Shown: positions 1 to 12,029 of the stretch, piece after piece
How the letters are laid out: each line of letters begins with the position of its first letter
How positions within the stretch are numbered: the first letter of the stretch is position 1
Source of the DNA: Crambe crambe
Lineage: Eukaryota > Porifera > Demospongiae > Poecilosclerida > Crambeidae
Direction: 5' to 3'
DNA length: 64,000 bases
Assembly (NCBI GenBank): GCA_963924555.1
Contig: OZ004585.1
Location: forward strand, 5,841,488 to 5,905,487
Notes under the pieces: model-generated
What the model saw: only the letters and a program-made list of their open reading frames with translations
Told to the model about the DNA's origin: nothing
The model's database searches: none
Program-made: the position numbers and the translations under genes

Positions 1-730
1 TTTGTGAATTCTTTTTGCAGGAGGTGGTTAGTGCTGTACATCTATAGCTTCTTTTTTTCTTGAATTAATTACACATACCAGTTAGCTATACGATTAGCTA
101 AGTTCATAAGAGTGTAGTCTCAGGCCTGGGATACAAGTGGGAGAGGCAAGCCGAAGTTCAATCATCCTTACTTCATGAAATTTATAGCTCTTGTGTTGCA
201 ATGTTGGATGATAATCAAGCCTGGTAAACAATTTAGTGAGACTAAACTCTTTAGTTTACTCAATCAGCCTGCTAGCTTTCTCTCTAAATAATGCACACCT
301 TATGGACACTCGAGCATTACTTACCATTCAAAGTTTAAACAGTTACAGCTAATAACGTTATCAGCTTATTTTTGTTCTGACCTCAGAAGAAATGAACTTC
401 GAAAGTGATCGAGTCCTGGCAACTTCGTTGTTTACGCATGCACGTTATGTTTAATGGCTTCTTCGTCTACTGTACAGAGACAGCGGCTTTTTTTCTGAAT
501 GAACTAGAGGCTAAACCAATGAGACGTGGACCTGGTCCGAATAAAATGGAACACATTCATATATAGAACACGGTCCAAGCGCGGCCCAATTTTTCTCCGG
601 ATCATGCCGATTAAGAACCTGAAGAATAAGAAATCGTGAAAAAGGTATTCCTCTGTGTTAAGTCTTTCAGCCTCCAAATTCTCCTACAACTTATTGTTTT
701 CTGAGAAAATCCAACTTCATTTTGTGTTAG

Positions 731-787
731 CCCTATGGAGGGTCATAGGTCATCCCTACGTAGAGAGTGCTATCGCGCTCTCTGATA
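731..787 (-). repeat. Terminal hairpin end of an X-family repeat
   Basis: Carries CATCCCTAC followed by a hairpin of AGAGAGTGC and GCGCTCTCT and then GATAA. Only the last 55 bases or so match X elsewhere; the upstream sequence differs, so distinct elements share this end. A mirror copy lies at 8914-8970. Confidence 0.6.
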
Positions 788-1313
788 ACACAAGAAGCTG
801 TTTGGCTCAATAGGCCCAACTGTGCTGATGGAGGATGCTAGCTATGGCAAGGAATCTAGTGTTAAAATAATAAAACATTGACATTTTGATACCACTATGC
901 ATGTGCGAGAAGCTATGCTGGAGAACCTGAACTAAACCGCTGGCTCAGGTCACTTGAAATTCTACTTGTGAATGAATGTAGCTAATTAGCTAACAAGTTA
1001 TGATTCTAAATTCTACATTGCACTGCACACTCACATGATACCTGATTCTAGAAATTTATTAGTCACATGTTTACTGTGTCGGTTAACTAGCTAGCTATCG
1101 TTTTATGAATAGTATTGCTTAGTTATACTTTGAACTGGCTGTGATAACAGGATAATTTCTAAAGAAACTTTAATGCTACATGGCCAATGTTATGTAAATC
1201 ACATGGCCATGCATGTTTATCGAGTTATGTAAATCTTTCCTCAGAAAACATCCTCCAAAATATCTTGTTTTTAGTAACAACCCAACATGCTTACATACAT
1301 AAAATCATAAAGA

Positions 1314-1584
1314 GAGAAAAAAAAGAGTGATAGAAAAAACATTTCCATGAAATGAAATAGGGATGACCATTACTAAACTATAGGGTAGGGATGAAGGATG
1401 GAAATGGGATCAATCTTCGTTCTGTATACAATCCCTAAATATACGTACATCCTGGCCATTAGCTAGCTACTGCTCTATAATCTGAAGAGCTACCCGACGT
1501 ATATGTAGGAATTGATATACAGAATAATGATCGATCCCATTTCCCTTACCCTTATTTCCTCACTTTTTTAAGCAATGCATGCAT
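1314..1584. mobile_element. Foldback element, MITE-3 type (left arm)
   Basis: Contains the MITE-3 signature: ACATTTCCATGAAATGAAA, then AGGGATGA, GAAATGGGATCAATC and TCTGTATA on one side, with their inverse on the other side around an AT-rich loop. It is more diverged than the copies at 31756 and 39305. Confidence 0.65.
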
Positions 1585-1810
1585 TTCAGCAGCTATACAT
1601 CTAGTTTTTGATAGGCAAGGAATCTAGTGTAAAATAATACATTAACATTCTGATACCACAAGCTATGTGTGAGAAGCTGTGCAAGAGAAAGTTATCAACC
1701 TGCACTAGCCATTCCCCAACATTCTCATCAAACTAGCTACTGGCTCAGGATGCTTGAAATTCTCTGCTGACAACTTGAGAATGACTCCACATTGCACTGA
1801 CTCATATAAT

Positions 1811-2517
1811 TTGAGAAAAGGGACCGCTTCACGCAGGATATAATTAATTTCTTGAGATATGCGCGTTTGAAGTTAGCCTTAGGATTTTTTTATCCACTTC
1901 TTTTTTATTGCCTCCACAATATCTTCAGTACTTTGTCTAACTTCCTGTCGAATTTCAGGAAGTGGGAAGGCTAGCGAGTTGAAGTCAGCTAGCTACCTCA
2001 CCCGGAACTTATTTCACATCCTACGTGCCCAAATTTTAACGTTCAATTACGGAGGACATAAGAGCATAGTGCGCGAAAATAAAGGAAAATCCACGCATAA
2101 TAATAAAAATTCATAACATCGATGATTTCTACTGAATACACAACTTAGGAAGAGGCTGTGGTAGGAGCCATTGACTTCACAGGTCAGAAAATCCCGATCT
2201 GGAGGTGTTCATTAATTTTGTGTCCTTCAACCCCAGGCCTGTTGACAATGAAAAATAAAAAAATACTACCAGTGTCTAGATTCCAACCCAGGGTAAGTGA
2301 GAAAAATTGAACGATGTCATACGGAATCACGTAGAAGTTCAACGTTAAGACGCGGTTTATTGCAGAATGCTTACTCAATCTTTCTCTGAGGCGATGCACT
2401 TCAATTCAGCGCTTATAGCTCCGTGGTGGTTTAACATCCAACTTCAAACGTAGTAAGGCAATGGGCTACTAATAACTCCATTTTGAAATTATGCATGAAG
2501 TGGTCCCTTTTCTCAAA
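1811..2517. mobile_element. TIR element, left-arm copy
   Basis: Starts with TTGAGAAAAGGGACC and ends with the inverse GGTCCCTTTTCTCAA, giving terminal inverted repeats of about 25 bases. A longer diverged relative with the same interior lies at 40897-41926. It is a non-autonomous DNA transposon; the superfamily was not determined. The 71-codon frame inside it is not a gene. Confidence 0.7.
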
Positions 2518-2792
2518 TTCGGTCACATTATGCTGACGCATGATTCTAGATTCTAAAAATTTATAAGTCACATGTTCTATTCTATCAGTTAACTAGCTTG
2601 CTATTATTTTTGTGATTCATTCAGTAGTGTTGCTTTGAGTGACACTGCTAACAGGAACCACAATGCCAAATGGCCATGGATAAATGGAGACTCTTTTGTA
2701 TAGAGATCATATTGAGATAGCTGCTATATTATAGTACTTAACTAGCTACATACTATAAATCCTATTGTACAAGTAGGACATTGCATACATAC

Positions 2793-3105
2793 CATAAAAC
2801 GTGATAGCCCTCGAGTATTCTTCTCTAATAATGCAGCGAACACTTGCCTCGAAATCTTCAGTTATGTTATATGTGAAATACTCCTCATTTTTGTCTGTAG
2901 ACCGAATTCTGATAAGCATACCCATACTGTCATTAATCTCAAATCTTGCATCAGGACGAACCAAACCATCAATTGGATCACGACACTCAAATCTGAACAC
3001 ATTTGGAGCTTCCCTTCGTGAAGGAAAGTAGAATTCCAGAACAGGAATCCCCGAGACAGTATAGATGGAGCACAAAATTATAGTGCTAATAAGCAAAGAG
3101 ACCAT
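2793..3105 (-). CDS. First exon of an Ig-type receptor, left-arm copy
   Basis: Mirror copy of the exon at 6596-6908. It encodes a signal peptide followed by the first extracellular module of the receptor family that also includes genes A, B and C in this window. It reads leftward toward the window edge, so any downstream exons would lie outside the window. The exon ends in phase 1 at a GTATGT donor, as do its paralogues. The open frame continues upstream to a further Met at 3249, but the signal-peptide Met chosen here matches the paralogues. Whether this copy is expressed cannot be told. Confidence 0.7.
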
Positions 3106-4035
3106 TCTTGCCTGAAGATCTGAAAGTACAATTTGATTGCTAGCTACATTACCGTAATAGGATGTTTTGAATTGGGAGATAATATTATTATACAATTGAT
3201 TGAGCTGAATACAGTGAGTTCTAAAGTTCTGCATGTAAAAAGTGTACATTATATGTTAGCATGTCCTTAATTGCACTGAGTGCAGTTTGCGCCCTATATT
3301 CCGGAATATGAATTTTACCATTACTGAAACAGCTTACTTCTTCCAAAACACTCTTTCTAGAGAAGATGGGTATAATTATAGACATGAGACATAGCTACTT
3401 TATTGTACATTTATCTTGTTGATGTCTTGATGTCATGAAGGCAATCTGTGTATCACAACTTCTATTCTGAAGTTTGACACTGACTGCTCTAATAATAGAC
3501 ATGGCATTCATGGTTGAAATAAATTAAGGACATCATAAAAGTGAAAGAATGATTTTTAGATAGCCCATTAGCTGCCACTATTGTTTTATTTATCCCAGTT
3601 CATATTACCAAAAGTATTATTATCGTGAAAGCTTATAACCAGGTGAAGGATGTCATGAAAGAGCTTCGTGCTGTTCGTGCAAGTGATGGAATGTTACATT
3701 CTTGTTACACTCAGACAGAATCTTTATAATGATGTAGGTGTAGTTCCTCAGGTCCTCCGGACAACTGCTCGTCAGTAGCTAACATCGTGATAATGTCGGG
3801 CATGATTCTGTGGAGGAATACTATCGGTGAACTATAATTATTATTATTGCCTTTATTAGATCGCCTAGTACAACAAATGGAAGAGAGATTCAAACATTAG
3901 TTGCTAAATTGATTAATCTTGTACCTTCTGTAATTGCTACTCTACTAATATATCATAATTATGAGGATGTCACGAAGATGATTTGCCAAATCCTGCTGTA
4001 ATACTGTATATGGGTGCTAAGTCAGATCATACTCA

Positions 4036-5665
4036 AAATTGTCCATCAGACTCTCACTGATACATAATTGTATTTTTTAAATGTATGCTAGAAAATTTAC
4101 CAGAGGTCTTCACAGAATTGTGTGCACGAGTCTTTTATTATACAAGCTTATTTTAATTATGGCATATGGCCATGCACATACAGTTATTTATGCAACTCTG
4201 GTGGTCTCTCACAAGTAATTGCAACTACGTACAATTGTAGCTAGCTAATCAATATTGTAACAATAATTAAAATTAATGGTGATATTGTCTGAGTATGATG
4301 AAAACTAATATAAAAAAAAAACCTAATCAGGATGGCTATAGCTTTATAGTTACAATGAATCCTCTGTACAAGATTTCAATGTTAGAAAAATTTGAATGAG
4401 TAAATTTTAGCAGGTGTATGATGATGGAGGACTTCAGAGAGTGCAAGAGAGCAATGAGGGAGGGGCAGGAAATAAAAAGTTTGGGCATATAGTTATAAAC
4501 TATACATGCACAGTATGAACACTGTCAATCATATTATAGCTACGTAGGCAATGCAGTAACTATTATGAACAGAACATGTTCCCACTTGCTGTTGTAGCTA
4601 CATGCATATTGTATGATAAGATGTGCCTGTACCCGAATATAAATCTGATAAAACAAGCTATGCATTGTTTTTCTAGATCTTGGTATTGGATTTGATGCAT
4701 GTTGTCTAAAGAATGCAGATTATGGATGCATTAATTATACCACAACAATGACCACTCATAAATATTTTTTGACCCTTATGACCCATGTCCAAAGGGTAGC
4801 TACTAGGATATATTAAAGTAGGCTCTGTTGATGTTATAGGACTAACCCCTCCCATTGTTGGGATAAGTGTGGAGGCTACACTACTAGGTGTTGTGGAGTC
4901 GGGTCTAATGTACGTAGCACCTACTTCCGTAATATCACTAGCACTCATTACTGTTTCATGGGTACTCCTCTCTCCCCTTCCACCATCAACGCTCTCTCCG
5001 GCTCCATCTGTGGCTTTTTTGGATGAGGTTTTGACTTAGAAAAATTTTCAGACTCCATCGACCTACCTTTGAACCAAGTTGTGTGCATGCCCATGGCAAT
5101 AGGAGAAGAATGTTCCCAGGCCCTTTGTTTGTCTGAAAACGAGTTAATAAAGACAGAACCAAGACCCCTTCACTGGTAGCTCTGAGTTAAGCTTAGGTAT
5201 AATTAAAAATGTATGTTCTCTAGCTACACACAGAGGCCAAGGAGGATGAGTGCATATACTGAATAAGAATTAAGCAGATATAAAGTGAAGCTGTAGTGTC
5301 TCTATGAAGGCTGGCCAGGGACTCAAGGAGCTTCATCTAACATACCACTGTGAAATACATCTCTCTAATGGCCACCTGTCAATTATCCATCATCTCTCTA
5401 CAGTTACTTAATCAGTTTTCTTAAACTTGTATAATGGCTAATGTTAATTCTTTTATTATCAAAGGACTGATCATCATACTCAGATAACAGAGCAATTAGT
5501 TAGACCATTAGTTTAAATGTTGTTGTTTTTTTGGTAATTATAGCTATGTGGTTGCAATCACTTATACCAGAGGTGTGTCAATTATTCTATAATTAGAGAA
5601 TCAGAGATTTTGGGGCATATAGCTAATTATATGTGACAGGATTTGACCAAAGACGGTATTATCAG
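4036..5665. other. Palindrome spacer, no confident gene
   Basis: This single-copy spacer separates the arms. Its right half (about 4985-5415) is a diverged reverse-complement copy of 52661-53075. An open frame on the minus strand (4706-4948) has Ser/Thr/Pro-rich composition but no recognisable domain. The minus strand also reads a possible short first exon ending in a GTAGGT donor near 5068. Nothing else was recognised. Confidence 0.6.
4985..5415 (-). repeat. Duplicated segment shared with 52.7 kb
   Basis: The reverse complement aligns over about 430 bases with 52661-53075. Shared landmarks include GTAACTGTAGAGAGATGATG, CATCCTCCTTGGCCTCT and ACAACTTGGTTCAAAG. Divergence with several indels shows an older duplication than the palindrome. 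In this copy the match ends near a GTAGGT splice donor, so it could be a promoter plus first exon; it could equally be a dispersed repeat. Confidence 0.7.
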
Positions 5666-6595
5666 TGAGTACGATCTGACTTAGCACCCGCATACAGTAT
5701 TACAGCAGGATTTGGCAAATCATCTTCGTGACATCCTCATAATTATGATATATTAGTAGAGTAGCAATTACAGAAGGTACAAGATTAATCAATTTAGCAA
5801 CTAATGTTTGAATCTCTCTTCCATTTGTTGTACTAGGCGATCTAATAAAGGCAATAATAATAATTATAGTTCACCGATAGTATTCCTCCACAGAATCATG
5901 CCCGACATTATCACGATGTTAGCTACTGACGAGCAGTTGTCCGGAGGACCTGAGGAACTACACCTACATCATTATAAAGATTCTGTCTGAGTGTAACAAG
6001 AATGTAACATTCCATCACTTGCACGAACAGCACGAAGCTCTTTCATGACATCCTTCACCTGGTTATAAGCTTTCACGATAATAATACTTTTGGTAATATG
6101 AACTGGGATAAATAAAACAATAGTGGCAGCTAATGGGCTATCTAAAAATCATTCTTTCACTTTTATGATGTCCTTAATTTATTTCAACCATGAATGCCAT
6201 GTCTATTATTAGAGCAGTCAGTGTCAAACTTCAGAATAGAAGTTGTGATACACAGATTGCCTTCATGACATCAAGACATCAACAAGATAAATGTACAATA
6301 AAGTAGCTATGTCTCATGTCTATAATTATACCCATCTTCTCTAGAAAGAGTGTTTTGGAAGAAGTAAGCTGTTTCAGTAATGGTAAAATTCATATTCCGG
6401 AATATAGGGCGCAAACTGCACTCAGTGCAATTAAGGACATGCTAACATATAATGTACACTTTTTACATGCAGAACTTTAGAACTCACTGTATTCAGCTCA
6501 ATCAATTGTATAATAATATTATCTCCCAATTCAAAACATCCTATTACGGTAATGTAGCTAGCAATCAAATTGTACTTTCAGATCTTCAGGCAAGA

Positions 6596-6908
6596 ATGGT
6601 CTCTTTGCTTATTAGCACTATAATTTTGTGCTCCATCTATACTGTCTCGGGGATTCCTGTTCTGGAATTCTACTTTCCTTCACGAAGGGAAGCTCCAAAT
6701 GTGTTCAGATTTGAGTGTCGTGATCCAATTGATGGTTTGGTTCGTCCTGATGCAAGATTTGAGATTAATGACAGTATGGGTATGCTTATCAGAATTCGGT
6801 CTACAGACAAAAATGAGGAGTATTTCACATATAACATAACTGAAGATTTCGAGGCAAGTGTTCGCTGCATTATTAGAGAAGAATACTCGAGGGCTATCAC
6901 GTTTTATG
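6596..6908 (+). CDS. First exon of an Ig-type receptor, right-arm copy
   Basis: The 104 complete codons start MVSLLIST and run through a hydrophobic signal peptide of about 20 residues, then PVLEFYFPS. The module has two cysteines (FEC and VRC) about 55 residues apart and the family-typical stretch YFTYNITEDFEASVRC. The same signature occurs in gene A exon 1 ([12 protein letters not shown]) and gene C exon 1. It ends in phase 1 at a GTATGT donor, which is compatible with the second exon of gene B at 28108. No other first exon was found upstream of gene B, so this may be its start across a 21 kb repeat-filled intron. That joining is inference; an orphan exon is the alternative. Confidence 0.7.
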
Positions 6909-7183
6909 GTATGTATGCAATGTCCTACTTGTACAATAGGATTTATAGTATGTAGCTAGTTAAGTACTATAATATAGCAGCTATCTCAATATGATCTCTA
7001 TACAAAAGAGTCTCCATTTATCCATGGCCATTTGGCATTGTGGTTCCTGTTAGCAGTGTCACTCAAAGCAACACTACTGAATGAATCACAAAAATAATAG
7101 CAAGCTAGTTAACTGATAGAATAGAACATGTGACTTATAAATTTTTAGAATCTAGAATCATGCGTCAGCATAATGTGACCGAA

Positions 7184-7890
7184 TTTGAGAAAAGGGACCA
7201 CTTCATGCATAATTTCAAAATGGAGTTATTAGTAGCCCATTGCCTTACTACGTTTGAAGTTGGATGTTAAACCACCACGGAGCTATAAGCGCTGAATTGA
7301 AGTGCATCGCCTCAGAGAAAGATTGAGTAAGCATTCTGCAATAAACCGCGTCTTAACGTTGAACTTCTACGTGATTCCGTATGACATCGTTCAATTTTTC
7401 TCACTTACCCTGGGTTGGAATCTAGACACTGGTAGTATTTTTTTATTTTTCATTGTCAACAGGCCTGGGGTTGAAGGACACAAAATTAATGAACACCTCC
7501 AGATCGGGATTTTCTGACCTGTGAAGTCAATGGCTCCTACCACAGCCTCTTCCTAAGTTGTGTATTCAGTAGAAATCATCGATGTTATGAATTTTTATTA
7601 TTATGCGTGGATTTTCCTTTATTTTCGCGCACTATGCTCTTATGTCCTCCGTAATTGAACGTTAAAATTTGGGCACGTAGGATGTGAAATAAGTTCCGGG
7701 TGAGGTAGCTAGCTGACTTCAACTCGCTAGCCTTCCCACTTCCTGAAATTCGACAGGAAGTTAGACAAAGTACTGAAGATATTGTGGAGGCAATAAAAAA
7801 GAAGTGGATAAAAAAATCCTAAGGCTAACTTCAAACGCGCATATCTCAAGAAATTAATTATATCCTGCGTGAAGCGGTCCCTTTTCTCAA
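7184..7890. mobile_element. TIR element, right-arm copy
   Basis: Mirror of 1811-2517. It was present before the arms were duplicated, because both arms carry it at the same relative site. Confidence 0.7.
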
Positions 7891-8116
7891 ATTATATGAG
7901 TCAGTGCAATGTGGAGTCATTCTCAAGTTGTCAGCAGAGAATTTCAAGCATCCTGAGCCAGTAGCTAGTTTGATGAGAATGTTGGGGAATGGCTAGTGCA
8001 GGTTGATAACTTTCTCTTGCACAGCTTCTCACACATAGCTTGTGGTATCAGAATGTTAATGTATTATTTTACACTAGATTCCTTGCCTATCAAAAACTAG
8101 ATGTATAGCTGCTGAA

Positions 8117-8387
8117 ATGCATGCATTGCTTAAAAAAGTGAGGAAATAAGGGTAAGGGAAATGGGATCGATCATTATTCTGTATATCAATTCCTACATAT
8201 ACGTCGGGTAGCTCTTCAGATTATAGAGCAGTAGCTAGCTAATGGCCAGGATGTACGTATATTTAGGGATTGTATACAGAACGAAGATTGATCCCATTTC
8301 CATCCTTCATCCCTACCCTATAGTTTAGTAATGGTCATCCCTATTTCATTTCATGGAAATGTTTTTTCTATCACTCTTTTTTTTCTC
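8117..8387. mobile_element. Foldback element, MITE-3 type (right arm)
   Basis: Mirror copy of 1314-1584, inherited with the palindrome arm. Confidence 0.65.
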
Positions 8388-8913
8388 TCTTTATGATTTT
8401 ATGTATGTAAGCATGTTGGGTTGTTACTAAAAACAAGATATTTTGGAGGATGTTTTCTGAGGAAAGATTTACATAACTCGATAAACATGCATGGCCATGT
8501 GATTTACATAACATTGGCCATGTAGCATTAAAGTTTCTTTAGAAATTATCCTGTTATCACAGCCAGTTCAAAGTATAACTAAGCAATACTATTCATAAAA
8601 CGATAGCTAGCTAGTTAACCGACACAGTAAACATGTGACTAATAAATTTCTAGAATCAGGTATCATGTGAGTGTGCAGTGCAATGTAGAATTTAGAATCA
8701 TAACTTGTTAGCTAATTAGCTACATTCATTCACAAGTAGAATTTCAAGTGACCTGAGCCAGCGGTTTAGTTCAGGTTCTCCAGCATAGCTTCTCGCACAT
8801 GCATAGTGGTATCAAAATGTCAATGTTTTATTATTTTAACACTAGATTCCTTGCCATAGCTAGCATCCTCCATCAGCACAGTTGGGCCTATTGAGCCAAA
8901 CAGCTTCTTGTGT

Positions 8914-8970
8914 TATCAGAGAGCGCGATAGCACTCTCTACGTAGGGATGACCTATGACCCTCCATAGGG
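8914..8970 (+). repeat. Terminal hairpin end of an X-family repeat (mirror)
   Basis: Right-arm partner of 731-787, with the same TATCAGAGAG hairpin at the end of otherwise different sequence. Confidence 0.6.
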
Positions 8971-9709
8971 CTAACACAAAATGAAGTTGGATTTTCTCAG
9001 AAAACAATAAGTTGTAGGAGAATTTGGAGGCTGAAAGACTTAACACAGAGGAATAACTTTTTCACGATTTCTTATTCTTCAGGTTCTTAATCGGCATGAT
9101 CCGGAGAAAAATTGGGCCGCGCTTGGACCGTGTTCTATATATGAATCTGTTCCATTTTATTCGGACCAGGTCCACGTCTCATTGGTTTAGCCTCTAGTTC
9201 ACTCAGAAAAAAGCCGCTGTCTCTGTACAGTAGACGAAGAAGCCATTAAACATAACGTGCATGCGTAAACAACGAAGTTGCCAGGACTCGATCACTTTCG
9301 AAGTTCATTTCTTCTGAGGTCAGAACAAAAATAAGCTGATAAGGTTATTAGCTAAACTTTGAATGGTAAGTAATGCTCGAGTGTCCATAAGGTGTGCATT
9401 ATTTAGAGAGAAAGCTAGCAGGCTGATTGAGTAAACTAAAGAGTTTAGTCTCACTAAATTGTTTACCAGGCTTGATTATCATCCAACATTGCAACACAAG
9501 AGCTATGAATTTCATGAAGTAAGGATGATTGAACTTCGGCTTGCCTCTCCCACTTGTATCCCAGGCCTGAGACTACACTCTTATGAACTTAGCTAATCGT
9601 ATAGCTAACTGGTATGCGTAATTAATTCAAGAAAAAAAGAAGCTATAGATATACAGCACTAACCACCACCTGCAAAAAGAATTCACAAAAATAATAGTTA
9701 GGCCTAGTA

Positions 9710-9960
9710 TTATAGATAATAATGAGATGGATATGACCTGCAAATTACATACCAAGTAGAAACACTTTCTGTCTCTTCATCCTCTCTAACATGAGTACTG
9801 TTTCTCCTTTGCCTGGTGTTGGGATTGTACGAGTGCGAGATATATCTATGATTTACATTGGAAGATGCTTTCTCCTTAATCTCGGGCTTCTTGTCAAACT
9901 CTGGTACATGTTGCTTCAAAATTGCAACTCCATGTTGACATACAAGAACACGTGCAAGCA
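9710..9960 (-). CDS. Possible minus-strand exon, unknown protein
   Basis: The minus strand encodes a hydrophilic, charged stretch containing KQHVPEFDKKPEIKEKASS and REDEETESVSTW, which ends at a GTATGT donor near 9753. The composition looks like coding sequence of a disordered region, and no domain is recognised. Adjacent sequence (10.0-13.0 kb) contains degenerate tandem copies of what looks like the neighbouring exon, so the locus may be a decayed gene. The 5' limit is uncertain. Confidence 0.3.
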
Positions 9961-10004
9961 GAGTTCAGCTTTCTTCTGTAGCGATAGCAGTAAGCCTTGA
10001 TTGC

Positions 10005-10985
10005 AGACAGAGGTGAGACTCCGCTAAGCAGTGTGTAAAGGCATTATGTGGCTCAAGTGATCTAGTCAGCTTTTACCATCATGTAATTGTACTACCGTTG
10101 CGTCTCATGTTGACGATCTTTACCATATAATCAAGCAGATTCCTTTAGCTTTGATTGCAGACAGAGATGAGACTCTGCTAAGCAGTGTGTACAGGTATTA
10201 TGTGGTTCAGGTGAGTATCTAGTCAGCTTTAACTCATCCATATTAATAAACATAGGTGTGGGGGTACAGCCCACCTTAAGCACCCCTAAACATATAGCAA
10301 CTTCAAGACGTGAAGTGTAATAACTTGTTAACTTCCCAAGAATACATGATTAATAAGCAATTTATCAGAAGGACAGATGAACTGAACCAAAATGAAAGTG
10401 CAAAACAATTTGTTTCTGTAAATTCTAGATGTTTACAATAATAATTAACTAATTATCAATAGGATTCAATCAGGGTAGAAACTTCTACGCAGAATTTCCC
10501 AACTCCCCCCAAAAAATCATCATCACATGCACAAACCAATGTTTATAATATTGGTGACGTAAACCCAGATTTGCCTCCAAATTTAAATTTTCCCGGGGGA
10601 GCATGTCCCCGGACCCCCCTAAATGGCGCACTTTGTGCTCTATGTAGCCTAGCTACTGCCCCCCTAACCAAAATTATCTTCCTACGCCTATGTAATAGCT
10701 GACACTTAAAGGTCATAATCAGCTGCTTGTATCGAAATGTTTACTTTCTTTTATCAGGTTATGGCTTTCAAGCTTCAATAATCTGTGACTTGGGACAGTA
10801 GAGTTGTGCTTCCTGACCTTTCACCTGTTTAAAAATAATATTTTTTATGATCAAAATAATTATTGCCTCGACTCAGTGACACATCTGTAGCTAATGTAAA
10901 TTAAAAGCATAGCTACATTGTAAGAAGTAAACTCTTATTGTCTGTTTCCACTTGGTATGCGGTTGACTCTTGTTACATGCCAAGT
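10005..10985 (-). repeat. Degenerate gene-derived repeat unit 1
   Basis: Contains TTGATTGCAGACAGAG..GAGACTC and CATGTTGACGATCTTTACC twice. After an inserted element at 10255-10688 it continues with GTTATGGCTTTCAAGCTTCA and CTGTGACTTGGGACA. The same order recurs at 12.2-12.7 kb and in part at 12.8-13.0 kb. The minus strand reads short coding-like stretches, suggesting duplicated and decayed exons. Confidence 0.55.
10255..10688. mobile_element. TIR element GGTGTGGGG, TA target
   Basis: Flanked by TA on both sides. The left end GGTGTGGGGG and the right end, read inward as GGCGTAGGAAG, form imperfect inverted termini. The interior includes C-rich and G-rich tracts. A short relative with cleaner termini lies at 53905-54097. 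A TA duplication would suit a Tc1/mariner-related MITE, but the class is inferred. Confidence 0.5.
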
Positions 10986-11025
10986 AGAAAAAAAAAAGAA
11001 ATACGTAATGTAATCTAAATAAATG

Positions 11026-11381
11026 AGAGTTCTTCTAAATGAAAGAGTGATGTAGGCTGGAGTACATGAGTATAAAAAGTACTGAAAGAAGGTGCTGGCT
11101 ATGTACTGCACTTACTCTGCTAACTGTCATAAAATTGACATAAACCCTACATCGTTGCTGCCATATTATCCTTTTTGGCTACACATTGCAGCGATGTAGG
11201 TTTTATGTCAGTTTTATGACAGTTAGCAGAGCACAGTGACTAATGCAGTCCATGCAACGATGTAATTCTGTGACAGTTAGCAGAGCAAATGCAGTACATA
11301 GCCAGCACCTTATTTCCGTACTTTTTATAGTCATGTACTCCAGCCTACATCACTCTTTCATTTAGAAGAAATGTCACTTGT
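11026..11381. mobile_element. Foldback element ending in CACTTGT
   Basis: A long hairpin. The left TTCTTCTAAATGAAAGAGTG and right CACTCTTTCATTTAGAAGAA arms pair for about 60 bases, followed by inner pairs around GCTGGCTATGTACTGCA and CTACATCG. The right end TGTCACTTGT matches the termini of MITE-1 and MITE-2. A half copy lies at 32005-32247. Confidence 0.75.
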
Positions 11382-11589
11382 TCGCACACTTATTTCAAGG
11401 GGCGTGGCTAAGGATGTCAAGAATGACCCTTTACCAAATAATTTTACCACGACTCAGCAAGACAGCTTTTTTTCAGTGTATAGACTGTGTCCATGAAGTT
11501 TTTTAGCGATTTAATGTTGTCAACAAAACGTTGTCTACGAAGTGTATAAACTAACTGTGCTGTCTATGAAGCGTTCGAGAATTTTGAGT

Positions 11590-11845
11590 CATTCACGAAG
11601 GCACTCGAATGGTAATTGACAGTTAGGACTTGAGCTGTACTTCAATTTGAACAATACCATTCTTTACCTGAGGTGTAGAGCTTCAAGATGGTACCGAGAT
11701 CGTAGATATAGGATTAAGCAGTCGGGAGTTGTGGCTGTCAAGTGTCCACGAAGGCACTCAGACGGCAATTGACAGTTAGGACTTGAGGTTTACTTTAATT
11801 CGTAGATATAGGATGAAGCAGTCGGGAGTTATGGCTGTCAAGAAG
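11590..11845. repeat. Short tandem duplication
   Basis: ACGAAGGCACTC..AATTGACAGTTAGGACTTGAG and GTAGATATAGGATNAAGCAGTCGGGAGT occur twice head to tail (about 11595-11745 and 11750-11845). The second copy is shorter and runs into the microsatellite. Confidence 0.7.
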
Positions 11846-11926
<81 letters not shown>

Positions 11927-11946
11927 GTTATTTTTATTATTATTAA
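11846..11946. repeat. (ATT)n microsatellite
   Basis: Nearly pure ATT repeat of about 33 units. The poly-Ile frame across it is not a gene. It abuts an X-family terminal hairpin at 11958-12008, matching the association of X with (TAA)n elsewhere. Confidence 0.95.
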
Positions 11947-11957
11947 TGAGCGTGGGT

Positions 11958-12008
11958 GTTTTACGTGTCAAGCCTACATAGAGAGTGCTACCACACTCTC
12001 TGATAAAT
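11958..12008 (-). repeat. X-family terminal hairpin
   Basis: CCTACATAGAGAGTGCTACC followed by ACACTCTCTGATAAATAA, without the rest of the X body. Confidence 0.6.
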
Positions 12009-12029
12009 AAATAATCTAGAATTTAATAC

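Larger units (their letters stand above)
1..4035 (+). repeat. Left arm of a 9.7 kb inverted repeat
   Basis: This arm is the reverse complement of 5666-9690. Position 1 pairs with 9689, and the paired coordinates sum to 9701 over most of the arm. The arms differ by a few single-base changes and a roughly 10-base indel (near 335-360 against 9340-9355), so they are not a perfect computer mirror. The arm contains a receptor first exon, a 0.7 kb TIR element, a foldback element and a repeat end, all mirrored in the other arm. It may extend left of the window. It is either a genuine recent inverted duplication or two haplotypes joined head to head in assembly. Confidence 0.95.
5666..9690 (-). repeat. 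Right arm of the 9.7 kb inverted repeat
   Basis: Reverse complement of 1-4035. The inner boundary is sharp: pairing holds through the stretch around 4010-4035 against 5666-5690 and is lost beyond it. The outer limit cannot be set, because the left partner runs into the window edge. Translated first-exon products of the two arms are identical over 167 codons, so the duplication is very young, or is maintained by gene conversion, or is an assembly effect. Confidence 0.95.

Noticed and set aside
2184-2399. 71-codon frame in both palindrome arms
   Set aside because: Lies wholly inside the non-autonomous TIR element; the related copy at 40897 does not preserve it.
1-9690. Programmed inversion switch at the palindrome
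   Set aside because: Tempting because the arms hold divergent first exons, but no recombinase gene or site-specific recombination motif is visible, and inversion of the spacer would leave both exons unchanged.
11783-12010. Frame with a long poly-Ile run
   Set aside because: Translation of an (ATT)n microsatellite.
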